From NCBI GenBank assembly GCA_052035955.1, contig JBPOHD010000041.1:8652-72651 (forward strand): 64,000 bases of DNA, written 5' to 3'. Every line of letters begins with the position of its first letter. Position 1 is the first letter of the stretch. Source of the DNA: JAEUNJ01 sp052035955. GTDB taxonomy: Bacteria; Pseudomonadota; Gammaproteobacteria; Burkholderiales; Rhodocyclaceae. A model generated the notes under the pieces. The model searched no databases. It worked only from the letters and a program-made list of their open reading frames with translations, and was not told the DNA's origin. Below are positions 42,957 through 52,779 of the stretch, piece by piece. Position numbers and translations under genes: made by a program.

Positions 42957-43538
42957 CTAGTGGCCTTGCGAGTCGCGCAGTTTGCGCGCGATGGCGCGGA
43001 TCTCGTCGGGCGAGAGGTTGTCTCGACCCCGCCCCTTGAACAGCAGCCACAGCAGTCCGCCATTGATCAGGATCAGCGCCATCTCGATGTAAAGGATGGT
43101 CGCGACGATCTGGCGCTGGCTGTTGTCCCCGAAGATGAAATAGAAGCCGTCGAAGGTCGGCAGGGCCGCCTTGGTGATCGCGAAATAGTTCTCGAAGGGC
43201 GGGAACAGCAGGGCCGCGACCAGATTGGCGCCGACGAGCCACAGGACGGCCTTCTGGTAAGGGGTTACCTTGCCAAGGGGCGCTGGCGGCCTCGACCGGA
43301 GGAGCAGCCATGCGATACCCGCATTGACCAGCACGACCAGGACCTCGAGGACCAGGAAGTCATAGTTGATCCGCAGATTGCCGGCCACCCCGGTAACGAG
43401 AAAGAATCCGGCAAACGTGGGTACGTTTCCCCGCTGGAGGGAGACGTAGTCGAACGGTGGAAAAAGCAGGATCAGGGCCAAGTTGAGGCCGCAGAACGCC
43501 AACGCGATCCATTGCTGCCGGTTCATCAAGTTCGCCAT
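42957..43538 (-). CDS. Membrane protein with two LLFPPF two-helix repeats (copy A)
   Basis: The 193-aa protein is mostly four hydrophobic helices arranged as two repeats of a unit: N-L-x3-LLFPPF-D/E-x-Y, about 18 residues, F-x-GF-x-F-x-x-G, then a second helix ending in L-E-x-L/A-x-x-L-x-N-x-G-x-x-WLL. Repeat 1 covers about residues 8-85 and repeat 2 about 95-172, followed by a charged cytoplasmic tail. Start at 43538 (GGGGGAAC upstream); the shorter MNRQQW start at 43526 resembles the start of copy B. Function unknown. The next gene upstream is a paralog with the same layout. Confidence 0.75.
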   Translation of the reverse strand: MANLMNRQQWIALAFCGLNLALILLFPPFDYVSLQRGNVPTFAGFFLVTGVAGNLRINYDFLVLEVLVVLVNAGIAWLLLRSRPPAPLGKVTPYQKAVLWLVGANLVAALLFPPFENYFAITKAALPTFDGFYFIFGDNSQRQIVATILYIEMALILINGGLLWLLFKGRGRDNLSPDEIRAIARKLRDSQGH

Positions 43539-43649
43539 CGCCCCAGTTCCCCCTGCCTTCGGAATTCTTTCGTCCGATTCATTTTTAGAGTAGCCGAGAA
43601 GCAAGATTCACGCAAACCACACCGGGCCGGCTCCTGCCAAGACAGTCTC

Positions 43650-44387
43650 CTAATCATCGCGACGGTGATGGCGCCGGTCGAATCCGCTCCTGCGTTCCGG
43701 GCCATGGTAGGAAGCGTCTTCCTGGTGGCGCCGGTCGGGACCGCTGCCGAGCCGCACATGGGCCGAGGGCGGGGGAGTGCGGTCATGCACCGCCAAACGG
43801 GCCTCGATGATCCGGGAGACCTCTTCCGCCTCCCTGGTCGGCAAGCGATGAGCCAGTTCCAGCAGGTGTTCGTCGGATGTCGACAGGGATCTTTCCACGG
43901 CGCCGAAGAGGAGCCAGAGGGTCAGGAGGTTGGTGACGACCAGGATCACCTCCAGGTAGAGCAGGGGAAGGAAGATGCTGCGGTGCATCTTGTCGCCGAG
44001 CACGAAATAGAAACTGTCGAAGCCAGGGGTTGCGATTCGAACCAGGGATGAGTAGTGCTCGAAGGGCGGAAAAAGGAGGACGATCCCCAGATTTACCGAT
44101 GCGAAGACGAACAGCCCCCGGTCGAGGCGCGGACGCCGCGTCTCCGCGGTGGGGGAATTCAAGGCCAGCCAGGCGGCAAGGCCGTTGGCTGCGACGAATA
44201 TCAGCTCGAGGGTGAGCATCTCCTTATGCACCGGGCGGAGGCCCCAGGCAGTGAAGATGGGAAAGAAACCGTCGAAATTGCGGGCCGCGCCCACCCGCAG
44301 GGGATTGTCGAGGAAGGGAGGAAAGAGCAGCATCACCAAAAGGTTGACGGCTGCCACGATGACGGTGACTTTCTGGTACCGGTTCAT
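43650..44387 (-). CDS. Membrane protein with two LLFPPF two-helix repeats (copy B)
   Basis: The 245-aa paralog starts MNRYQKVTVIVAAVNLLVM and again has two units, each with LLFPPF: the first with NFDGFFPIF, the second LLFPPFEHYSSL with FDSFYFVLGDKMHRS and LYLEVILVVTN. A longer C-terminal tail is charged and predicted helical (HLLELAHRLPTREAEEVSRI), ending in a GPERRSGFDRR-x2-RR segment, a motif seen at the ends of many unrelated bacterial proteins. No known domain recognised. The upstream region carries a perfect 15-bp inverted repeat. Copies A and B are 111 bp apart and presumably cotranscribed. Confidence 0.77.
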   Translation of the reverse strand: MNRYQKVTVIVAAVNLLVMLLFPPFLDNPLRVGAARNFDGFFPIFTAWGLRPVHKEMLTLELIFVAANGLAAWLALNSPTAETRRPRLDRGLFVFASVNLGIVLLFPPFEHYSSLVRIATPGFDSFYFVLGDKMHRSIFLPLLYLEVILVVTNLLTLWLLFGAVERSLSTSDEHLLELAHRLPTREAEEVSRIIEARLAVHDRTPPPSAHVRLGSGPDRRHQEDASYHGPERRSGFDRRHHRRDD

Positions 44388-44425
44388 GCCGGGGTCGCGA
44401 GGCCTTCTCGGTGGCGGATGGGCGG

Positions 44426-44460
44426 TGCCGCGGATAATGATCCAGTCATTATCCGCGGCA
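44426..44460. repeat. Perfect 15-bp inverted repeat with 5-bp spacer
   Basis: TGCCGCGGATAATGA and TCATTATCCGCGGCA flank TCCAG. No T run follows on either strand, and the site lies in the 175-bp divergent space between membrane copy B and the solute-binding-protein gene, so it looks like an operator rather than a terminator. The AT-rich inner ends and GC-rich outer ends are unlike REP elements at 4061. Confidence 0.75.
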
Positions 44461-44562
44461 TGGCGTTCCCGGGCAAGTCTCCGCGAATCCTGGTCGCGGC
44501 AGGCTGACCCGGTATCGCACGATGTAAACTCGGCATTCCTTTACCTCTGGGAGATCGGCGGG

Positions 44563-45816
44563 ATGATCCAAAGGACCGGCTTTCTCGTGTTGTCGCTCTT
44601 GCTCTGGGGCTCCGCTTCAGGCCAGGAGTTGTTGCTGCGGCATGCCCTTGAGGGCCGCGCGCTCGATACTCTCGCAACCTTGGTGCTGCGGTTCAACGAC
44701 GAACAGAAGGGGAAAGGGCGCATTGTTCTGCAGAACCTGTCCGGGGTCGAGGACAGGCAAAAACTACCTCATCTGGCCTTCCTGGATCCGGACGACAGCC
44801 TGGCGTTCTTCGACACGCGCCCCCGGTTCAAGCCGCTGCAGGAGGTGATGAAGGAAAGCGGCGAGAAATTCGAGGCGGCCCGTCTACTGCCCCAGGTCGC
44901 GGATTCCGTCGACGATCTGACCGGAAGGATCCAGGCGCTCCCCCTGGGCCTGGTCCTGCCAGTCCTGTATTTCAATCAGGATGCCTTCCGCCGGGCGGGA
45001 TTGGATCCCAGGAAGCCGCCGGTCACCTGGTGGGAGGTGCAGGATGCGGCGGGGAAACTCTTCGACGCCGGCTTCAAGTGTCCGCTCACCTCGTCCCGTT
45101 TCAGCTGGATCCACCTCGAGAACGTTTCGGCACAGCACGGCGAGCCCCTGATGGCGGGCAAGGGCAAGGATGGCCGGGTGGCCATGAACAGCCTGGTCAA
45201 CGTCAAGCACATTGCGCTCCTTGCCAGTTGGCAAAAGAGTTTCTATTTTCATTATTTCGGGCCCGGGCGGGAGGCAGACCGCAAGTTCGCCTCCGGGGAG
45301 TGCGCCATGCTTACGGGCGAATCGGTTCTCTACGGCGAGTTGTCGCGGGTACCCGGATTTCCCCTCGGGGTGGCGGAGCTACCGCATTACGACGACATCC
45401 GCGACGCAAAGCCGGCCGACGTTCTGCCGGACGGCGCGTCCATCTGGCTCCTGGCGGGAAAGGCCAAGGAGGAGTACCGGTTGGCCGCCCGCTTCGCGTC
45501 GTTCATGCTGCGGCCGGAGGTGCAGAGGGAGTGGGTGAGGGCAACGGGCTACCTCCCCATGAGCAAGGATGCTATCGAGGCCTTGAAGACGGACTCCGCC
45601 GCGCCGGCCTTGTTGGACATGGCTCTCAAGCGGTTGTCGGCCCCGAAGCTGGGCGCCGCGCGTACCAAGTCCGGAAGCGGCCGCAACAGGGTGCGGGAAA
45701 TCCTGAACGAGGAGATCGAATTCGTCTGGGGGAATCGGAAACCGGCCAAGGAAGCCCTGGACACGGCCATGCGGCGTGCCAACGAGGCATTGCGGGGCGA
45801 GGCCAAGGGCCGTTGA
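44563..45816 (+). CDS. Extracellular solute-binding protein, UgpB-like
   Basis: The 417-aa periplasmic protein starts with a signal peptide (MIQRTGFLVLSLLLWGSASGQ) and has the family-1 binding-protein pattern: a FNDEQKGKGRIVLQ start strand, LPLGLVLPVLYFNQDAFRRAGLDP, TWWEVQDAAGKL, FASGECAMLTGES and FASFMLRPEVQREWVRATGYLPMSKDA. UgpB binds glycerol-3-phosphate and glycerophosphodiesters. The one-base overlap (TGATG) with a glycerophosphodiester phosphodiesterase gene supports that substrate class. No permease or ATPase gene is adjacent, so it either pairs with one elsewhere or has another role. Confidence 0.85.
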   Translation: MIQRTGFLVLSLLLWGSASGQELLLRHALEGRALDTLATLVLRFNDEQKGKGRIVLQNLSGVEDRQKLPHLAFLDPDDSLAFFDTRPRFKPLQEVMKESGEKFEAARLLPQVADSVDDLTGRIQALPLGLVLPVLYFNQDAFRRAGLDPRKPPVTWWEVQDAAGKLFDAGFKCPLTSSRFSWIHLENVSAQHGEPLMAGKGKDGRVAMNSLVNVKHIALLASWQKSFYFHYFGPGREADRKFASGECAMLTGESVLYGELSRVPGFPLGVAELPHYDDIRDAKPADVLPDGASIWLLAGKAKEEYRLAARFASFMLRPEVQREWVRATGYLPMSKDAIEALKTDSAAPALLDMALKRLSAPKLGAARTKSGSGRNRVREILNEEIEFVWGNRKPAKEALDTAMRRANEALRGEAKGR

Positions 45817-46553
45817 TGGCCTGGATCTATCCGCGCGTCATTGCGCATCGTTGCGGAGGGGCCCTCGGGCCCGAGAACACGCTGGCCGGACTGCGGATCG
45901 CGGCGCGCCTCGGCTGCCGGGCGGTGGAGTTCGACGCGATGCTGGCCGCCGATGGGGTGCCGGTCCTGATCCATGACGATACCGTGGACAGGACGACCGA
46001 TGGAGCCGGTAGGGTGGCGGCGCGGACGGCCCTCGACCTGGCCGGCCTGGATGCCGGGATCCGGCATCATCGGGCTTTCGCCGGGGAACCCGTCCCGACC
46101 CTGGCGAGCGCCCTGGAGCTATGCGCACACCTCGGTCTTGCGGCCAATGTCGAGATCAAACCGGCGGCCGGCAGTGAGGTGGTGACAGGGGAGGCCGTGA
46201 CCGCGGTCGTCGAGGCGGCCAGGCTGCGTTTTCCGGGTATGCCGCTGCTCCTGTCCTCCTTTTCCCGCCTCGCGCTCGCGGCTTCATTGCGAACGGTGCC
46301 GGCGCTGGAGCGAGCGCTTTTGGTAGAGGAGATTCCCGAGGACTGGCGCGGCCTGATCGAGGCCCAGGGGTGCATCGCCATCCACGCGGCCGGCCAGCTG
46401 CTGGACGAATCGCTGCTCGCGGCGATCGCCGGTCGCGGAGTCCCGGTAGCCTGCTATACCGTCAATCGGCCCGATCTCGCGGCGCACTTGTTCGGCCGCG
46501 GTGTGAGTGCCGTCTTCACGGATCGACCGGACCTGTTTCCGGCCGAGCACTGA
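45816..46553 (+). CDS. ugpQ: Glycerophosphodiester phosphodiesterase, UgpQ-like
   Basis: The 245-aa cytoplasmic enzyme cleaves glycerophosphodiesters to glycerol-3-phosphate and an alcohol. It starts MAWIYPRVIAHRCGGALGPENT, close to E. coli UgpQ, with the catalytic His (HR) and a Cys in place of the usual Gly after it. The metal/active-site strand VEFDAMLAADGVPVLIHDDTVDRTTDG and VEIKPAAG follow. The C-terminal CYTVNRPDLAAHLFGRGVSAVFTDRPDL is typical. Translation is probably coupled to the binding-protein gene, whose stop it overlaps. Confidence 0.92.
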   Translation: MAWIYPRVIAHRCGGALGPENTLAGLRIAARLGCRAVEFDAMLAADGVPVLIHDDTVDRTTDGAGRVAARTALDLAGLDAGIRHHRAFAGEPVPTLASALELCAHLGLAANVEIKPAAGSEVVTGEAVTAVVEAARLRFPGMPLLLSSFSRLALAASLRTVPALERALLVEEIPEDWRGLIEAQGCIAIHAAGQLLDESLLAAIAGRGVPVACYTVNRPDLAAHLFGRGVSAVFTDRPDLFPAEH

Positions 46554-46665
46554 GTTGCCGGCGCCTGGAAAGGAAGACTTACATTTCGGCGGTCGTCGCG
46601 TTTCCCCGGTCGCCCGTTGTGGTGCCATGGGGATCTTCCCATCCAACGACCCAAGGATGCCGACC

Positions 46666-47025
46666 ATGCAAACCAAAGTTCTTTTCACCGCCCTTCTCGC
46701 ATCGTTTTCCCTGTCCACCCTGGCCCAGACGACGCGTGCCGATACGCCGCGCATCGACCAACGCCAGGCCAGGCAGGAACAACGAATCCAGCAGGGTGTC
46801 CAGTCAGGCAGCCTGACGCCGCGTGAAGCGGCACGCCTGGAACGGGGCCAGGACCGAGTACAGGCGCTCGAGGACAAGGCCAAGGCCGACGGTACGGTGA
46901 CGGCGAAGGAGCGGGCCCGCGTCCACAAGGCCCAGGACCGCCAAAGCCGTCGCATCCATCGTGAGAAGCACGACCGCCAGCACGACTTCAACCGCGACGG
47001 GCGCCCGGACCGGCCGCGCGGTTGA
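46666..47025 (+). CDS. Small secreted charged protein with an EF-hand-like loop
   Basis: The 119-aa protein has a signal peptide (MQTKVLFTALLASFSLSTLAQ) and a helical, Arg/Gln-rich mature part: RQARQEQRIQQGVQSG, LTPREAARLERGQDRV, then VTAKERARVHKAQDRQSRRIH. It ends with DFNRDGRPDRPRG, where DFNRDGRPD has the D-x-N-x-D-G-x-x-D pattern of a calcium-binding EF loop, although only one and without a flanking second helix. Similar periplasmic proteins occur in betaproteobacteria; function unknown. AAGGA lies eight bases before the ATG. A strong terminator follows. Confidence 0.75.
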   Translation: MQTKVLFTALLASFSLSTLAQTTRADTPRIDQRQARQEQRIQQGVQSGSLTPREAARLERGQDRVQALEDKAKADGTVTAKERARVHKAQDRQSRRIHREKHDRQHDFNRDGRPDRPRG

Positions 47026-47046
47026 TGTCCCTGGTCCGACTCGGCG

Positions 47047-47079
47047 AAGGCCGGCGTTCGCGCCGGCCTTCATTCTTTT
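47047..47079 (+). terminator. Rho-independent terminator with TTCG tetraloop
   Basis: AAGGCCGGCG-TTCG-CGCCGGCCTT: a perfect 10-bp stem closed by a stable UUCG loop, followed by CATTCTTTT. It ends the ugpQ/small-protein transcription unit before alaS. Confidence 0.88.
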
Positions 47080-47097
47080 GTGTCGCCCGGAATCACG

Positions 47098-47103
47098 TAA
47101 AAT
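47098..47103 (+). promoter_or_regulatory. Candidate -10 (TAAAAT) for alaS
   Basis: TAAAAT lies 29 bp before the alaS ATG, just after the terminator; the CTTTTG-like sequence 17 bp upstream is a poor -35. Given the terminator, a promoter is needed here. Confidence 0.35.
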
Positions 47104-47131
47104 CAAGCTTTTGCAACGCTGAACCAAACCC

Positions 47132-49749
<2,618 letters not shown>

Positions 49750-49753
<4 letters not shown>

Positions 49754-50046
49754 AGGCGGCTGCCGCGGCAATGATGGTGTTCGTCACGTTTTCGGCGGGA
49801 GCCCAGGATCGTTCCGCGACAGAGGCGGTTACCGTTTCCGGGGACAAGGTGCTCCTGCATCCGAACGGGCGATGGGAATACGTGGACGCCGGAAAAGCAG
49901 CTATCGCCCGAAAAGTCGCCGAGCAGTTTCCCGAGAACCGTGTCAGGCCGGCCGAGGCCCAGGGAGGGTGGTTCGGGGTGGGCCGCACCGTCATGCCAGG
50001 AGACCCCGATTACAACAGGGGTAGCCTGAATCCCAAGATGCGTTGA
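49750..50046 (+). CDS. Small exported protein, 98 aa, coupled to alaS
   Basis: A GTG at 49750 overlaps the alaS stop (GTGA) and gives (M)KAAAAAMMVFVTFSAGAQ, a signal peptide. The mature part has VSGDKVLLHPNGRWEYVD, a pattern of short beta-sheet periplasmic domains (a 'DGRWEY' motif shared with several DUF families), and ends GWFGVGRTVMPGDPDYNRG. Function unknown. Its link with alaS is probably only transcriptional. Confidence 0.72.
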
Positions 50047-50163
50047 ATCCGACCGGGTATGGCTCGCTTGGTCTATTGATGGCGTGGCTGCGGGGATGTT
50101 AGTCTCCAGGGGCGGTCGGGTGTCGCGCCCGGGCCGCCGAAGCCCGACAGACTGGAGAACGCC

Positions 50164-50829
50164 ATGAGAAAAGCATTGATCGCAATCCTTGCCGTCGGCA
50201 TTTTCGGTGCCGGCGCGGCAAACGCAGGTCCGGCGTCCGTGGTATCGGATTTCGCCGCCGGCGCCGATGGATGGAGCACGGTGAACCTTTTCGGGCTGCC
50301 CCTTGGCGTTCCGGATGCCAAGGCCGTGACGGTGGAGTCAGGTTTCATTTCCACCCGGGACACGCATTCATGGAACGTGTTTTCCGCCCCATCGAAATTC
50401 CTCGGGAACAAGGCCGCGTTCGCGGGCGGGACCTTGAGCCTCGACCTGGCAGTCGATCTCCATGACGACGGGGCGAATTGGCCGGTGGTCGTCATTACCG
50501 ACGGGGTGACGGCCCTCGCCGCACAGCCCTTCGAGAACCCGATGGATGCATTCACTCATTTCAGCTTCGTGCTCGGGGCATCGAAGTGGAAGGCGATCAA
50601 TCCCTTCACCATGACGATGGAGGATGTATCGCCGACCCGATTTGCAGGTGTGCTGGGCAACCTTCAAGGCATCCTCGTGAATGCGGATTTCAAGATCGGG
50701 GGCGATGAATACGCGCGCCTCGACAACGTCGTGTTGACGGCCGCAGTACCGGAGCCGGAAACCTACGCATCGCTGGTCGTGGGTCTCGCGATGCTGGGCA
50801 TCGCCCGCCGGCGCATCTCCGGGACCTGA
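50164..50829 (+). CDS. PEP-CTERM sorted extracellular protein (second)
   Basis: The 221-aa protein has a signal peptide (MRKALIAILAVGIFGAGAANA) and the C-terminal sorting tripartite VPEPETYASLVVGLAMLGIARRR. The mature part begins VVSDFAAGADGWSTVN, a laminin-B/carbohydrate-binding-like start found in many PEP-CTERM proteins ('ADGW'), and contains strands consistent with a jelly roll. It has no close similarity to the first PEP-CTERM protein outside the sorting signal. Function unknown, probably surface or matrix associated. CTGGAGAACGCC before the ATG serves as ribosome binding site. Confidence 0.88.
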   Translation: MRKALIAILAVGIFGAGAANAGPASVVSDFAAGADGWSTVNLFGLPLGVPDAKAVTVESGFISTRDTHSWNVFSAPSKFLGNKAAFAGGTLSLDLAVDLHDDGANWPVVVITDGVTALAAQPFENPMDAFTHFSFVLGASKWKAINPFTMTMEDVSPTRFAGVLGNLQGILVNADFKIGGDEYARLDNVVLTAAVPEPETYASLVVGLAMLGIARRRISGT

Positions 50830-50837
50830 CCGCCGGC

Positions 50838-51329
50838 GTGGGCTGGCATTTCTGCCCGAGCTGCGGAGGTTCACTGGAGTGCCGGCGGCTGGCCGGACTC
50901 GATCGAATGGCCTGCCCTCGGCCGTCCTGCGGCTTCGTCCATTGGGACAATCCGGCCCCGGTGGTGGCGGGGCTCGTCGTTCGCGACGGGATGGTGGTCC
51001 TGGCGCGGAATGTCGCCTGGCCCGAAAAGATGTTCGGCCTGGTGACCGGTTTCCTGGAGAGGGGCGAGGCGCCCGACGAGGCGATCGCGCGGGAGGTCCG
51101 AGAAGAGCTGGGACTGGATACCGTGGCGGTATCCCTCATTGGAGTGTATCCGTTCCGCCGCAAACACGAAGTCATCCTGGCTTATGCGGTGCAGGCCCGT
51201 GGCGAAATCGCGCTGAATGAGGAACTGGCCGAATACCGGCTGATACCGCCGGAGAAATTGCGGCCATGGGATTTCGGCACCGGACTGGCGATCCGGGATT
51301 GGTTGCGTTTGCGTGGCGTGCCCGGCTGA
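50838..51329 (+). CDS. Nudix hydrolase with N-terminal zinc ribbon
   Basis: The 163-aa protein starts at GTG 50838. A zinc ribbon (CPSCGGSLE...MACPRPSCGF, residues 6-32) is followed by the Nudix box GFLERGEAPDEAIAREVREE (G-x5-E-x7-R-E-x-x-E-E), about residues 70-90. This arrangement resembles the C-terminal half of NADH pyrophosphatase NudC and the small Zn-ribbon Nudix proteins, which hydrolyse NADH, FAD or related pyrophosphates. It is cytoplasmic and convergent with the phosphomannomutase gene, leaving only 15 bp between. Confidence 0.88.
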   Translation: MGWHFCPSCGGSLECRRLAGLDRMACPRPSCGFVHWDNPAPVVAGLVVRDGMVVLARNVAWPEKMFGLVTGFLERGEAPDEAIAREVREELGLDTVAVSLIGVYPFRRKHEVILAYAVQARGEIALNEELAEYRLIPPEKLRPWDFGTGLAIRDWLRLRGVPG

Positions 51330-51344
51330 ACGGGCGAAGGCGCG

Positions 51345-52724
51345 TCAGAACCCGGGCTGGATACCGGGCCAGGCCTTGCAGAGGGCTGCCCTGAACTCGC
51401 CCTGGATGCGGTCCATGGCCGCTTCAGAGTCGGCTTCGAATCGCAGTACGACGACCGGAGTCGTGTTGGAGGCTCGCGCGAGGCCGAAGCCGTCGGCGTA
51501 CTCTGCACGAATGCCGTCGATGGTGATCAGTTCCCGGGTGCCCGGGAAGGCTCCGTTGGCCTTCATGCGGCGAATGAGTTCCTGCGGTTCTCCCTCATTC
51601 ATCGGCAGGTTCAACTCGGGCGTGCACAGGGCATTGGGCAGGTTCTTCAGGGGCCAGTTCGCATCGGGCCAGCGCGAGACGATTTCAAGGAGGCGTGCGG
51701 CGGCGTACAGACCGTCGTCGAAACCGTACCAGCGTTCGCCGAAGAACATATGACCACTCATTTCGCCCGCCAGCGGGGCGTTCATCTCGCGCAGCTTTGC
51801 CTTGATCAACGCGTGACCCGTGTTCCACATCACCGGCTTTCCGCCTTGGTGTCGTATCGTCTCGGCCACCCAACGGGAACATTTCACGTCGAAGACAATC
51901 GGCGCGCCGGGATTTCGGGACAACACGTCGGCCGCGAACAGCATCAGTTGCCGGTCAGGGAACACGATCTCGCCGTCCTTGGTGACGACACCGAGGCGGT
52001 CACCATCTCCGTCGAAGGCAAGCCCGATCTCGGCGTCGGTATCACGCAGGGCACGCTGAAGGTCCTGCAGGTTCTCCGGCCTCGACGGATCCGGATGATG
52101 GTTGGGGAATCGCCCATCGACCTCGCAGAACAACTCCGCGACCTGGCATCCCAATCTTTTCAACATTTCGGGGGCAAAGGCCCCCGCAACGCCGTTGCCG
52201 CAATCGACGGCCACCTTCATGGGACGGGCAAGCTTGACGTCGCCAACGATCCGGGCCAGGTAGGCATCCTTGACATCGGCATGGCGGACGACTCCGGCGC
52301 CCTCTGCGAACGCCTGCCGCTCGATGCGTCTCCGCAGATTCTGGATGGACTCGCCGTGGAGCGTGTCGCCACCCAAAACCACCTTCAATCCATTGTATTC
52401 GGGCGGATTGTGGCTGCCGGTGACGGAGATGCAACCGCCGGCGCCGAGCTCGAAGGCGGCGAAATAAGTAGCGGGTGTCGGGACACGGCCAATGTCTGTC
52501 ACGTCGACGCCGGCCGTCGTGATGCCCAGCGTGAGAGCCGTGGCGAGTTCCGGACTGCTCAAACGGCCGTCCCGGCCAACGACGATGACATGTATTCCGC
52601 GTTCGACAGCCTCCGTGCCGATGGCAAGGCCGACCTGTCGAACGGCCTCGGAAGTCAGGGTCCGTCCGACGATTCCGCGGATGTCGTAGGCCTTGAAGAT
52701 CTCGGGGGCGAGGGCGATCGTCAT
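51345..52724 (-). CDS. algC: Phosphomannomutase/phosphoglucomutase (AlgC-type)
   Basis: The 459-aa enzyme interconverts hexose 6- and 1-phosphates for LPS, exopolysaccharide and nucleotide-sugar synthesis. It begins (at ATG 52724) MTIALAPEIFKAYDIRGIVG and has the phosphoserine loop GGCISVTGSHNPPEYNGLK (about residue 98-116), the metal loop GLAFDGDGDRLGVV (about 233) and the sugar-binding loop GEMSGHMFFGERW (about 315). Length is close to P. aeruginosa AlgC. It is 55 bp downstream of the YheT gene, on the same strand. Confidence 0.93.
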   Translation of the reverse strand: MTIALAPEIFKAYDIRGIVGRTLTSEAVRQVGLAIGTEAVERGIHVIVVGRDGRLSSPELATALTLGITTAGVDVTDIGRVPTPATYFAAFELGAGGCISVTGSHNPPEYNGLKVVLGGDTLHGESIQNLRRRIERQAFAEGAGVVRHADVKDAYLARIVGDVKLARPMKVAVDCGNGVAGAFAPEMLKRLGCQVAELFCEVDGRFPNHHPDPSRPENLQDLQRALRDTDAEIGLAFDGDGDRLGVVTKDGEIVFPDRQLMLFAADVLSRNPGAPIVFDVKCSRWVAETIRHQGGKPVMWNTGHALIKAKLREMNAPLAGEMSGHMFFGERWYGFDDGLYAAARLLEIVSRWPDANWPLKNLPNALCTPELNLPMNEGEPQELIRRMKANGAFPGTRELITIDGIRAEYADGFGLARASNTTPVVVLRFEADSEAAMDRIQGEFRAALCKAWPGIQPGF

Positions 52725-52779
52725 CGGGCGATTATCGCACCATACCGCCAACTTCCGCCTTTGCGGGCCGTGATGCCCG

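Noticed and set aside
44426..44460. 15-bp inverted repeat as a rho-independent terminator
   Set aside because: No T run follows on either strand, both flanking genes start rather than end here, and the inner part of the stem is AT-rich.
46554..46665. Small hairpin ATGGGGATCTTCCCAT before the secreted Arg/Gln-rich protein gene
   Set aside because: The stem is only five base pairs without a T tail, and such short repeats are expected by chance.
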